Positions 47,065-55,254 of a stretch of DNA of 64,000 bases are shown one piece after another; positions within the stretch are counted from its first letter, which is position 1, and each line of letters starts with the position of its first letter. The notes under the pieces are model-generated. The model did not search any database, was not told the DNA's origin, and saw only the letters and a list, made by a program, of their open reading frames with translations. Position numbers and translations under genes: made by a program. Source of the DNA: Microbulbifer sp. TB1203 (GTDB taxonomy: Bacteria > Pseudomonadota > Gammaproteobacteria > Pseudomonadales > Cellvibrionaceae); assembly GCF_030997045.1 (NCBI RefSeq), contig NZ_CP116899.1, positions 2,305,501 to 2,369,500 on the forward strand, read 5' to 3'.

Positions 47065-48201
47065 CTACACGGCCAGCGGCGGCACTTCGCGGCCCAGTCG
47101 GCGGTAAAAGTCCGCTACGAAAGCCTCCAACTCGCCCGCGGCAATCGCATCGCGCAACCCCTGCATCAACCGCTGGTAGTGACGCAGATTGTGGATGGTG
47201 TTGAGCTGCGCCCCCAGTATCTCTCCGCAGCGATCCAGGTGGTGCAGGTAGCTGCGGGAGAAATTCTCGCAGGTGTAGCAATCGCAGCCGGGCTCCAGCG
47301 GGCCGGTGTCGTGGCGGTAGCGGGCATTGCGGATCTTGACCACGCCCTCCGCGGTGAACAGGTGGCCGTTGCGCGCATTGCGGGTGGGCATCACGCAGTC
47401 GAACATATCCACCCCACGGCGCACCGCCTCGACGATGTCCTCCGGCTTGCCGACTCCCATCAAATAGCGGGGCCTGTCCGCGGGCATCCTGCGGGGCAGG
47501 TGGTCGAGGATTTTAATCATTTCCTCTTTCGGCTCGCCCACAGACAGCCCGCCGATGGCGTAGCCGTCAAAGCCGATTTCGGTGAGCCCTCTCAGGGAGA
47601 CATCCCGCAGTTCCGGGTACATGCCCCCCTGTACTATGCCGAACAACGCGGAGGGGCTGTCGCCGTGGGCTTTTTTGGAGCGCTCCGCCCAGCGCAGCGA
47701 CAACTCCATGGACTTGCGCGCCTCGTCGGGGGCGGCCGGATAGGGGGTGCACTCGTCGAAGATCATCACGATATCCGCACCCAGTTCCCGCTGCACACGC
47801 ATGGATTCCTCCGGGTCCAGATACACCGGGCTGCCGTCCACCGGGGATTTGAAGGAAACCCCCTCCTCGGTGATCTTGCGCATTTGCCCCAGGCTGAACA
47901 CCTGGAAACCGCCGGAATCCGTGAGGATGGGGCCGTGCCACTGCATAAAATCGTGCAGGTCGCCGTGCTCCTTCACTACCTGGGTCCCCGGGCGCAGCAT
48001 CAGGTGGAAGGTGTTGCCGAGAATAATCTGCGCGCCGATGGCCTCGATATCCCGCGGCAGCATGCCCTTGACGGTGCCGTAGGTGCCCACCGGCATAAAC
48101 GCCGGGGTCTCCACCACGCCGCGGGGAAAGTGCAGGCGCCCGCGGCGGGCCAGGCCGTCGGTGGTGTCCAGTTCGAATTGCATAAAGCACTGGCGACTCA
48201 A
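47065..48201 (-). CDS. tgt: tRNA-guanine transglycosylase (queuine)
   Basis: A 378-residue TIM-barrel enzyme that replaces G34 of tRNAs Asp, Asn, His and Tyr with preQ1. The catalytic Asps are in ILTDSGGFQVFSLG and FDGYAIGGLSVGE, and the zinc site is CDCYTCENFSRSYLHHL. I keep the TTG start at 48201 because GAGG lies eight bases upstream; ATG at 48183 has no site. The gene follows queA by 36 bases. Confidence 0.97.
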   Translation of the reverse strand: MSRQCFMQFELDTTDGLARRGRLHFPRGVVETPAFMPVGTYGTVKGMLPRDIEAIGAQIILGNTFHLMLRPGTQVVKEHGDLHDFMQWHGPILTDSGGFQVFSLGQMRKITEEGVSFKSPVDGSPVYLDPEESMRVQRELGADIVMIFDECTPYPAAPDEARKSMELSLRWAERSKKAHGDSPSALFGIVQGGMYPELRDVSLRGLTEIGFDGYAIGGLSVGEPKEEMIKILDHLPRRMPADRPRYLMGVGKPEDIVEAVRRGVDMFDCVMPTRNARNGHLFTAEGVVKIRNARYRHDTGPLEPGCDCYTCENFSRSYLHHLDRCGEILGAQLNTIHNLRHYQRLMQGLRDAIAAGELEAFVADFYRRLGREVPPLAV

Positions 48202-48237
48202 GGGTACATCCTCAGTTTATTCTGACCTCAGGGAAGA

Positions 48238-49314
48238 TTACCCCCCTCTCCCGCTTGCGGGAGAGGGGCTGGGGGAGAGGGCACCCACTTCGGGATTGCG
48301 GTTGATCAACATCGCATCCCCGTAACTGAAGAAACGGTATTTCTCTTTTACCGCCTCGCGATAGGCATTCATCGTCTGCTCGTAACCTGCGAAGGCGCTC
48401 ACCAGCATCAGCAGCGTGGATTCCGGCAAGTGGAAGTTGGTGATCAGCCGGTCCACCACCTGGAACCGGTAGCCCGGGTAGATAAAAATGTCCGTCTCGC
48501 CCACCGTGGGCTTCAGTTCGCCACTGGCCGCAGCGCTTTCCAGCGCGCGCACGCTGGTGGTGCCCACCGCCGTCACCCTGCCACCGCGGGCGCGGCAATC
48601 CGCCACCACCTCGCAGACCCGTTGGGACACATCCAGCACCTCGCTGTGCATCCGGTGCTCAAAGATATTGTCCACCCGCACCGGCTGGAAAGTGCCCGCC
48701 CCCACATGCAGGGTCACGAAAGCGGTTTCCACCCCCATTTCGCGCAGGTGATCCAGCATCTCGTCATCGAAATGCAGCCCCGCCGTGGGGGCCGCCACGG
48801 CGCCGGCAGTGCGGCTGTAAACCGTTTGATAGCGCTCCCGGTCGGCATCGTCGTCGGGCCGGTCGATATAGGGCGGCAGCGGCATATGCCCCAGGCGCTC
48901 CAGCACCGGCAATACTCCCTCCGCGGGGAATTCCAGCTCGAATAACGCCTCGTGCCGGGCTGTCATTTGCAACGAGGTGCCATCCTCCAGCAGTATCTCG
49001 CCGCCAGGCTTCGGGGACTTGCTGGCGCGGATATGGGCCAACGCCCTCCCCCCGTCCAGCACCCGCTCGATCAGTATCTCCAGCCTGCCGCCGCTGGCCT
49101 TGCGCCCGAACAGCCGCGCGGGGATCACCCGGGTATCGTTGAACACCAGCAGATCGCCCGGCAGCAACAACCCCGGCAGCTCGGCAAAGCGACGGTGCTC
49201 CAGGGCACCGCTCGGACCGTCCAGGCACAGCAGGCGGCTGCCGCGGCGCTCCTTTGCGGGAGTGCGGGCGATCAGCTCGTCGGGCAGCTCGAAGTGGAAA
49301 TCCTGGCGGCGCAT
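48238..49314 (-). CDS. queA: S-adenosylmethionine:tRNA ribosyltransferase-isomerase QueA
   Basis: A 358-residue enzyme that transfers the ribosyl part of SAM to preQ1 in tRNA to form epoxyqueuosine. Conserved parts are DFHFELPDELIARTPAKERR, FNDTRVIPARLFG, SRTAGAVAAPTAGLHFD and TLHVGAGTFQPVR. Start MRRQDFHFELP at 49314. The last 14 residues (ALSPSPSPASGRGG) are encoded by a CCCTCTCCC hairpin (48243-48268) and are probably not part of the fold. It leads to tgt and is preceded by tRNA-Leu on the other strand. Confidence 0.97.
   Translation of the reverse strand: MRRQDFHFELPDELIARTPAKERRGSRLLCLDGPSGALEHRRFAELPGLLLPGDLLVFNDTRVIPARLFGRKASGGRLEILIERVLDGGRALAHIRASKSPKPGGEILLEDGTSLQMTARHEALFELEFPAEGVLPVLERLGHMPLPPYIDRPDDDADRERYQTVYSRTAGAVAAPTAGLHFDDEMLDHLREMGVETAFVTLHVGAGTFQPVRVDNIFEHRMHSEVLDVSQRVCEVVADCRARGGRVTAVGTTSVRALESAAASGELKPTVGETDIFIYPGYRFQVVDRLITNFHLPESTLLMLVSAFAGYEQTMNAYREAVKEKYRFFSYGDAMLINRNPEVGALSPSPSPASGRGG
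48243..48268. repeat. CCCCTCTCCCGC hairpin (repeat family C, copy 2) inside the queA 3' end
   Basis: A perfect 12-bp stem, CCCCTCTCCCGC and GCGGGAGAGGGG, with a two-base spacer, followed by GGGGGAGAGGG. Same design as the hairpin at 2726-2748. Here it is translated as the C-terminus of QueA and lies before tgt, so it could attenuate transcription into tgt. Confidence 0.8.
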
Positions 49315-49365
49315 GGGCTCAGTGTAGGCAGTTGGCAACGGCGGCGAAGGGTACCCGAAATCCGG

Positions 49366-49393
49366 TTGACCGTCTAAGGGTGATGGCTATAAT
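49366..49393 (+). promoter_or_regulatory. Sigma-70 promoter of tRNA-Leu
   Basis: TTGACC (49366-49371) and a perfect TATAAT (49388-49393) are separated by 16 bases, and the tRNA begins 26 bases after the -10 element. The TATAAT is preceded by a GC-rich spacer, the usual arrangement for a stable RNA promoter. Confidence 0.7.
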
Positions 49394-49418
49394 TGCAGCC
49401 CACCGCAACACCTCACCT

Positions 49419-49505
49419 GCCGGAGTGGTGAAATTGGTAGACACAGGGGATTCAAAATCCCCCGCTAGCGATAGCGTGCCGGTTCGAGTCCGGCCTCCGG
49501 TACCA
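49419..49505 (+). tRNA. tRNA-Leu (anticodon CAA)
   Basis: A complete 87-nt class II tRNA. The acceptor stem GCCGGAG pairs with CTCCGGT, the D arm carries GTGGTGAAATTGGTAGACAC, the anticodon stem is GGGGA/TCCCC with loop TTCAAAA (anticodon CAA, reading UUG), a long variable arm GCTAGCGATAGCGT follows, the T arm is CCGGTTCGAGTCCGG, and CCA is encoded. Identity is secure from the leucine-type variable arm and the anticodon. Confidence 0.97.
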
Positions 49506-49637
49506 AATCAAAATTGAGCCCGCCCGACGCGAGAGCACTTTTCCAGCCTGCCTCGCAAGCGGCCTCATTCCTCCTGTACAATGCCGCCATTTCAACTTCC
49601 CAGCTCCAGTCGCAAACTCCCGACAGCAACAAAGAAT

Positions 49638-50747
49638 ATGAATAACCGCTTCCTAAACCTGGACGCACTACGCGGCATTGCGGCTTTGCTGGTGGTATGG
49701 CAGCACAGCAGTGAATCTTTCGTACGCAATCCCGGTATTGCACAGCACGGTACAATCCTGGCGGACATGGCCTCCGCAGTGGATTTCGGCAGAATTGGGG
49801 TTATCTGTTTTTTCCTGACTTCAGGATTCGTTATTCCCTACAGCCTTTCTGGCACGGACGCCACGATCAAAAAATTTGCCGTACGCCGATTCTTTCGACT
49901 GTATCCGGTCTACTGGTTATCCCTGATCATGGCGGTAGCCGCGTCCGTGGCTCTCGCGGAATACCGGTTTTCGGGTTCCGTCATCGCCGCCAACACTACT
50001 ATGATGCAGGGACTGTTCGGTTTCCAGAATATCCAGGGGCTCTATTGGACACTGACAGTCGAACTGATCTTTTATTTCCTGTGCGCACTGGCATTTGCGC
50101 TAAACATTCTCCACAGGTGCCTACCACTGTTGTTGCTTTGCTGGGGCAGCCTGTTCTTTTTTGTCGCATGGCAGCTAGCAGGCAAACTGGCTCCTCAAAT
50201 CACCGACCTGCCGCCCACAATAACCTATATCCCCTATTGCTTGGCAGTTATGTTCTGCCGCGCCTTGATCCGCTATTGCTATACAAAAAAATCGGGCTAT
50301 CGCCATGCACTTCTCGGTGTTCTGGGGGTTTTTTCACTGCCGCTTTGTGTGCTGCTGCTGGGTGTTATGGAAATCAATGTCGTAGAAAGCCCCTTCCGGT
50401 TCGGTCTTTCACATCTAATTGCCTTGGCGGCTTTCTTTGGGGTACTGCTGCTACCGATAAGGCCACCAGTTTTCCTGTTACTGCTTGGCGCCATCAGCTA
50501 CTCGATCTACTTGTTTCACCCGATAGCCATGAGACTGGTGGACTGGTCGATCAAGCAAAGCTGGGGACAGGTTTTCGCAGCTTTGCCGCTGAGCTTCTAT
50601 ATACTCGCAACAAGCCTGCTCGCCATTACCATGGCCTGGATTCTGTATCAACTGGTAGAGCGTCCCTCGATCGCGGCCGGCAGGACTCTGACGCGCCCCG
50701 GGACAGCTTCGGGCATACAGTCGCAATCTCGGCCTGTCGCAAATTAA
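49638..50747 (+). CDS. Acyltransferase family 3 (OafA/YrhL-like) membrane protein
   Basis: A 369-residue multi-span membrane protein that likely O-acetylates a surface polysaccharide or lipid. The N-terminal LDALRGIAALLVVWQHSSE with His23, FFLTSGFVIPYSL and RRFFRLYPVYWLSL are family hallmarks. Hydrophobic segments fill the rest. It is visibly richer in A and T than its neighbours, has no strong ribosome binding site and lies next to a tRNA gene, which suggests acquisition by transfer; the ion channel gene is convergent. Confidence 0.88.
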   Translation: MNNRFLNLDALRGIAALLVVWQHSSESFVRNPGIAQHGTILADMASAVDFGRIGVICFFLTSGFVIPYSLSGTDATIKKFAVRRFFRLYPVYWLSLIMAVAASVALAEYRFSGSVIAANTTMMQGLFGFQNIQGLYWTLTVELIFYFLCALAFALNILHRCLPLLLLCWGSLFFFVAWQLAGKLAPQITDLPPTITYIPYCLAVMFCRALIRYCYTKKSGYRHALLGVLGVFSLPLCVLLLGVMEINVVESPFRFGLSHLIALAAFFGVLLLPIRPPVFLLLLGAISYSIYLFHPIAMRLVDWSIKQSWGQVFAALPLSFYILATSLLAITMAWILYQLVERPSIAAGRTLTRPGTASGIQSQSRPVAN

Positions 50748-50752
50748 CGCGG

Positions 50753-51175
50753 TCAGTGCTCCCAGTATTCCTGCATCTTCAGGAACATAAACGACGCAGT
50801 CCAGGTGATCATCATCAGCCCGGCCAGCGCCTCCAGCCCGGCGGTAAAGCGCAGATGCCCCATGGGTACAATATCGCCGATACCGAGGGAGGTATAAGTA
50901 ACGAAAGAGAAGTAGGCGCAGTCGATCAGGCCGCCGTCGAAATTGCCCTCGAGGGTTTCGAAGTAATCCGAGTGCACCATAAAGAAATAGCCCAGGGCAA
51001 ACAGCCATATCTCGACAATATGCGCGAGCAGCGCGCCGAATACGCCGATCAATACCGCCGTATTGCGCCGGACGGAAAACTTCTGCCCCAACAGAAAGAG
51101 ACTGTTTAACGCCTCGTGGTGAATCAGTACCGTCACCGCCACAAGGAAGCTGTTGAGCAGGAAGGCGACCAGCAT
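50753..51175 (-). CDS. Two-span potassium channel family protein
   Basis: A 140-residue protein with three or more hydrophobic segments and a pore-helix/filter T95-SLGIGD-101 in FVTYTSLGIGDIVPMGHLR, a variant of the TVGYGD potassium selectivity filter. The first part (LLGQKFSVRRN) is a short cytoplasmic loop. Homologues are annotated as potassium channel or ion transport 2 proteins. The start lies one base from the end of the MITE; the AGGAG sequence in the MITE terminus, 12 bases upstream, is the only visible ribosome binding site. Confidence 0.83.
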   Translation of the reverse strand: MLVAFLLNSFLVAVTVLIHHEALNSLFLLGQKFSVRRNTAVLIGVFGALLAHIVEIWLFALGYFFMVHSDYFETLEGNFDGGLIDCAYFSFVTYTSLGIGDIVPMGHLRFTAGLEALAGLMMITWTASFMFLKMQEYWEH

Positions 51176-51176
51176 C

Positions 51177-51444
51177 TAGTGTGGTGTCTCCTATTAAATG
51201 GTCATATCAGCGGGCCGCTAAGCGGCCAGGTGCAAGGCGCATTTGCGCAAGCGTAGCCGGCTACGTCAAGCAAATGCAACGCCGCAGATGGCCGCTTAGC
51301 GGCCCGCCCGGAGGGAGCCCCCCAAAATACCCACAGCTGCGTTGCAGCTCTTGAAAATGGAATGACCATTCCCTGCGAGCTGCGCCTAACTGTGAGCATT
51401 TTGGGGGGCTCTGATAGGACCAGTTAATAGGAGACACCACACTA
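51177..51444. mobile_element. MITE-like element with 34-bp terminal inverted repeats
   Basis: The ends, 51177-51210 and the complement of 51411-51444, agree at 32 of 34 positions, beginning TAGTGTGGTGTCTCCTATTA. The interior has two further palindromes: 19-bp arms at 51210-51228 and 51289-51307 around GCGGGCCGCTAAGCGGCC, and 13-bp arms AGCCCCCCAAAAT and ATTTTGGGGGGCT at 51316-51328 and 51398-51410. No coding frame is present. TA occurs at both outer edges, compatible with a TA target duplication as in IS630/Tc1-type elements. It fills the gap between the channel and tadA genes. Confidence 0.88.
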
Positions 51445-51897
51445 GCGCCTGCCCCGGAAAAACTCCTTCACCAGATTGCCGGTCTCCTCCGCCATCACAC
51501 CGCCCTCCACGGCTATTCGGTGATTGAAAAAATCCTCTTCGCTCAATCGCAAGCGACTCTCCACCGCACCGGCGCGAGGTTCCGCGGCGCCGTATACCAG
51601 CCGCCCAACCCGCGCGTGCACCATGGCACCAAAGCACATGGTGCAGGGCTCTATGGTGACGTACAGGGTGGCCTCCGGCAGGCGGTAGTTCTGCAGGTGT
51701 TCCGCCGCCTGGCGCAGGGCGATAATTTCCGCGTGGGCGCTGGGGTCGCAGTTGCCGATGGGGCGATTGCTGCCCTCGCCGACGATCTGCCCGTTCAGCA
51801 CCGCCACTGCGCCCACCGGCACTTCGCCGCGCTCGCCGGCAATGCGCGCCAGTTCGATGGCCCGCTGCATAAAACCGTAATCTCTCGGGGTAGCCAT
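51442..51897 (-). CDS. tadA: tRNA-specific adenosine deaminase TadA
   Basis: A 151-residue zinc deaminase that converts A34 to inosine in tRNA-Arg(ACG). Zinc ligands are H55 and C85, C88 (HAE at 55-57, PCTMC at 84-88), with E57 as proton shuttle. The N-terminus MATPRDYGFMQRAIELARIA is typical. The stop codon TAG consists of the TA at the MITE edge plus its first G, so the insertion sits exactly at the gene end without changing the protein. Confidence 0.96.
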   Translation of the reverse strand: MATPRDYGFMQRAIELARIAGERGEVPVGAVAVLNGQIVGEGSNRPIGNCDPSAHAEIIALRQAAEHLQNYRLPEATLYVTIEPCTMCFGAMVHARVGRLVYGAAEPRAGAVESRLRLSEEDFFNHRIAVEGGVMAEETGNLVKEFFRGRR

Positions 51898-51912
51898 AGT
51901 TACTTTCTATAG

Positions 51913-52716
51913 TTACTTTTTACTGACCAGTCTGCGCACCACGAAATCCGCCTCCATTTTCAGCGAGTCGCGCCGTTCCAGTTCCTCGCGCACTTCGCTA
52001 TGCCCCTTCCAGGCAAAGGGCGTCATGGCGAGGAAGTCGGCGATCGCTTCGCGCCCGCGCAGGGTAAACGGAAAACTGCAGCGCATTTCCACTTCCGCGG
52101 CGAACCCCGCAACCGGTTTCGGTGGCGGGTGCTGCCGGGGTTCGGTATAGAGGGCGGATTTTAATGACCAGAGGTGCTCCGGGCCGGGAGCCACGTCCAG
52201 CAGGGAGCCGCCGGGGTTCACCACCCGGTGCATCTCGTCGTCCGCCGCCGGCGCGAAGATACGCAGCAGATGGTCGACGCTGTCCCGCGCCAATGGTAGA
52301 TGGTAGCTGCCCGCCACCGCGAACTGGGTTCCGGGCTGGCTTCTCGCCGCCATGCGCACCCCGGTCTTGGAAATATCGATTCCCGCCAGGGCCTCCGACG
52401 GCCAGCCCGCGGCTTCCAGCTGCCGCGAGTAAAAACCCTCGCCACAGCCGATATCCAGCAGCTGCCGGCCCGGTATATAGGGCAGCAGCGCCACGATGGC
52501 GTCCACCAGCGGGCGGTAGTGTCCCGCCTCGAGAAAGTGCCGCCGCGCCCGCAGCATTTCCGCCGAATCTCCCGGCTCTTTACTGCGTTTGCGACTGACC
52601 GGCAGCAGGTTGACATATCCCTCTCGCGCGCGGTCGAAACTGTGCCTCTCGGCGCAGCGCCAGGCGGCATCGGTAAATTCCAGTGGCAACTGACAGACGG
52701 GACACAGCCAAATCAT
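51913..52716 (-). CDS. rlmA: 23S rRNA (guanine) methyltransferase RlmA
   Basis: A 267-residue SAM-dependent methyltransferase with an N-terminal zinc finger C5-x2-C8-x12-C21-x3-H25 and the SAM motif LLDIGCGEGFYS. It is homologous to RlmA(I), which methylates G745 of 23S rRNA. The segment FDRAREGYVNLLPVSRKRSKEPGDS is characteristic. Start ATG overlaps the upstream GMC gene stop by four bases. Confidence 0.93.
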   Translation of the reverse strand: MIWLCPVCQLPLEFTDAAWRCAERHSFDRAREGYVNLLPVSRKRSKEPGDSAEMLRARRHFLEAGHYRPLVDAIVALLPYIPGRQLLDIGCGEGFYSRQLEAAGWPSEALAGIDISKTGVRMAARSQPGTQFAVAGSYHLPLARDSVDHLLRIFAPAADDEMHRVVNPGGSLLDVAPGPEHLWSLKSALYTEPRQHPPPKPVAGFAAEVEMRCSFPFTLRGREAIADFLAMTPFAWKGHSEVREELERRDSLKMEADFVVRRLVSKK

Positions 52717-54344
52717 TCGGGTTCCAAAGCAACTTGCGCAGGCAGCGGCTTTTGTTGACGCTGCAAAATACTATCTGCGGCCTTTTCCGCGATAGCGATC
52801 ACCGGCGCATTGGTGTTGCCGCTGATCAGGGCGGGCATTATGGAGGCGTCCACCACCCGCAGTCCATCGACGCCGTGCACTTTCAACTGCGCATCCACCA
52901 CCGCCATTTCGTCGGAGCCCATTTTGCAGGTGCCCACGGGGTGGTAAATGGTCTCCGCGTGCCGGGCAATAAATTCCCCGATGGCCTTCTGGGTTTTCAG
53001 CGGTTTATCGGGACTCCACCAGCGCTTGTGATAGCGCTGCAACGCCGGTTGCAGGAGAATCTCCCGCGCCATTTCGAAACCCTCCACCAGGACCGCCTCA
53101 TCCTCGCGCGCACTCAGGTAATTGGGTTGGATCAGCGGCAGCGCGCGCGGGTCCCCGGAAGCCAGGGTGATTTCCCCGCGGCTTTTCGGCCTCAACGCAC
53201 AGGCGTGCAGCGAATAACCGTAGCCACCGGGCTTGCGCAGGCCGTGCTGGAACAGCGGCGCGGCGGTCAGGTGAAACTGGATATCCGGCCGGCCGTTTGC
53301 CCTGCTGGAACAGGCGAAGCCGCCAGCTTCGGCGACGTTGTTGGTCAGCGGGCCGCGGCCCGCAAACCAGTATTCCGGAAGGTGCAGAGCGGTTTTCAAT
53401 TTTGGCCACAGAGAGTTGGAGAAAGTCACCGGCGCCGAGGCCTCCACCACCTGGGTGATATCCAGGTGGTCCTGCAGGTTCTTGCCCACTCCCGGCAAAT
53501 GCGCCTGGGGCACTATGCCCGCCTTTTTCAGCTCCGCTTCCGGACCTATACCGGACAGCAGCAGCAGTTGCGGCGACTGGATGGCGCCGGCGCACAACAG
53601 CACTTCCCCGTTGGTGAGAATACGCCTGCCGTCCAGCAGTTGCACACCGCACACCCGGTCGCCCCTGAACAGCAGCCGCGCCGCCTGGCTGTGGGTGAAA
53701 ACGCTGAGATTGGAACGATTTCTCACCGGGTACAGGTAGGCCGCCGCGGAGGAACAGCGGCGTCCGTGTTTTTGTGTGACCTGGTAGAAACCCACACCGT
53801 CCTGCAGACTGCCGTTGAAATCATTGTTGAGAGGGTGCCCGGCAGATTGGCCCGCAAGCACGAAGGCAGCGCCCACGGGGGTTTTCCATTTCAGGTCCGA
53901 TACCGCCAGCGGGCCGTAGCCGCTGTGATAGGCGTCGCTGCCGCGCTCGTTGCCCTCCGCCCGAAGGAAGTAAGGCAGCAGGCTCCGCCAACCCCAGCCC
54001 GGGCTGCCCGCCGCTTCCCAGTCATCGTAGTCGGCACTGTTGCCGCGCATATAAATCATGGCATTGATCGCGCTGCTGCCCCCCAGGATACGGCCGCGGG
54101 GCCAGAACAGTCTGCGGCCGTTCAGGCGTTCCTGTGGTTCGGTAAAGTGGTGCTGGTTGCAGCCGGCGCCGGGGACCAGGTAGCCGATGCCCGCGGGCAT
54201 CCGGATCAGCGGGTTCCAGTCCGTCGGACCCGCTTCCAGCAGGCAGACGCGGTTCTGCTCCCCGGCGCTGAGGCGGTTGGCCAGTACGCAGCCGGCGGAG
54301 CCGCCGCCGACGATGACATAGTCGAATACCATTTGACGGGGCAT
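52713..54344 (-). CDS. GMC-family oxidoreductase (choline/alcohol dehydrogenase-like)
   Basis: A 543-residue FAD enzyme. N-terminal DYVIVGGGSAGCVLANRLS binds FAD, the GMC signatures are WPRGRILGGSSAINAMIYMRG and GAIQSPQLLLLSGIG, and the catalytic His region is IYHPVGTCKMG. Choline dehydrogenase, polyethylene glycol dehydrogenase and alcohol oxidase share this scaffold, so the substrate is open. The start at 54344 is preceded by AGAGAAACA. The gene is divergent from a methyltransferase gene and coupled to rlmA. Confidence 0.93.
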   Translation of the reverse strand: MPRQMVFDYVIVGGGSAGCVLANRLSAGEQNRVCLLEAGPTDWNPLIRMPAGIGYLVPGAGCNQHHFTEPQERLNGRRLFWPRGRILGGSSAINAMIYMRGNSADYDDWEAAGSPGWGWRSLLPYFLRAEGNERGSDAYHSGYGPLAVSDLKWKTPVGAAFVLAGQSAGHPLNNDFNGSLQDGVGFYQVTQKHGRRCSSAAAYLYPVRNRSNLSVFTHSQAARLLFRGDRVCGVQLLDGRRILTNGEVLLCAGAIQSPQLLLLSGIGPEAELKKAGIVPQAHLPGVGKNLQDHLDITQVVEASAPVTFSNSLWPKLKTALHLPEYWFAGRGPLTNNVAEAGGFACSSRANGRPDIQFHLTAAPLFQHGLRKPGGYGYSLHACALRPKSRGEITLASGDPRALPLIQPNYLSAREDEAVLVEGFEMAREILLQPALQRYHKRWWSPDKPLKTQKAIGEFIARHAETIYHPVGTCKMGSDEMAVVDAQLKVHGVDGLRVVDASIMPALISGNTNAPVIAIAEKAADSILQRQQKPLPAQVALEPE

Positions 54345-54414
54345 ATTGTTTCTCTTTCTTCTCCAAACCGGCCTGACGGTACACTTGGAATCGCAGCTTC
54401 AACAAGGCGCCCAT

Positions 54415-55104
54415 ATGAGCGATTCTGAATTCAGCGATAAAAACATCCTGCACAGCTGGCACATAAACGCCGCCCCCTGGATCCGCGCCATCGGCGAGAG
54501 CGATATCGCCAGCCGCAAACTGGTTACGAATGGGGCAATTGTAGACGCCGTGCTGCAACGGCAGCCGGCGACGGTGTTGGATATCGGCTGTGGCGAAGGC
54601 TGGCTGGCCCGGGTCCTGGCGGAGCGGGGCCTGGAGGTGTGTGGGATCGACGCGGTGCCGGGACTGATCGAGGCGGCACAGCATCGCGCCGGTCCGCAGG
54701 AGCACTATCATCTGCTTTCTTACGAGGCCCTTGCCGCGGGTGAACTGCGCCGGCGCTTCGACCTGCTGGTGTGCAACTTCTCGCTGCTGGGCGGAGAGTC
54801 GGTGGAGGGGGTATTCGCCGCGGCGCACAACCTGCTCAATCCCGGCGGGCACCTGATGATACAAACGCTGCATCCCATGGTTGCCTGTGGCGACGAGGAT
54901 TACCGGGATGGCTGGCGGCCGGGTTCCTGGGCTGGGTTTAGCGAGGATTTCAGCGAACCGGCCCCCTGGTACTTTCGCACCATGGAAAGTTGGCTGCGGC
55001 TGGTCCGCGGCGCGGGGCTGCACCTGGAAGAAATGAAGGAGCCCCTGCACCCGGAGACCGGGAAACCGGCCTCGCTGATTCTGGTGGCGACCCCAACCCT
55101 GTAG
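54415..55104 (+). CDS. Class I SAM-dependent methyltransferase
   Basis: A 229-residue methyltransferase. The SAM motif VLDIGCGEGWLARVLAERG is near residue 58, and the later region PGGHLMIQTLHPM shows the usual post-II strand. Start MSDSEFSD with AAGG upstream. The N-terminal upstream extension to 54346 is not needed. The substrate is not identifiable. It ends shortly before the GTAGGAGC repeat at 55102. Confidence 0.9.
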   Translation: MSDSEFSDKNILHSWHINAAPWIRAIGESDIASRKLVTNGAIVDAVLQRQPATVLDIGCGEGWLARVLAERGLEVCGIDAVPGLIEAAQHRAGPQEHYHLLSYEALAAGELRRRFDLLVCNFSLLGGESVEGVFAAAHNLLNPGGHLMIQTLHPMVACGDEDYRDGWRPGSWAGFSEDFSEPAPWYFRTMESWLRLVRGAGLHLEEMKEPLHPETGKPASLILVATPTL

Positions 55105-55254
55105 GAGCGGCCGCTGGCTGCGACAAATTTGCCGGGAGCAAATTTGGATACCGAAGGACCCCGCAGGGGCACCTGGGATGGAGCGAGTCAACGCGGGCCT
55201 GCGGCCCGCAAGCCGAGCTGGAGCTCGGCGTTCCCAGGCAGCGCTCCTACAGTT
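55102..55254. repeat. GTAGGAGC palindromic repeat between methyltransferase and hexosaminidase
   Basis: About 150 bp bounded by GTAGGAGCGGCCGCTGG and, on the other side, CAGCGCTCCTACA. Internal inverted repeats include CAAATTTGCCGGGAGCAAATTTGG and GCGGGCCTGCGGCCCGC. The last codons of the hexosaminidase, CTG TAG, come from this repeat. Fragments of similar sequence occur at 16600-16740, 41440-41500, 46990-47064 and 63650-63710. Confidence 0.75.
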
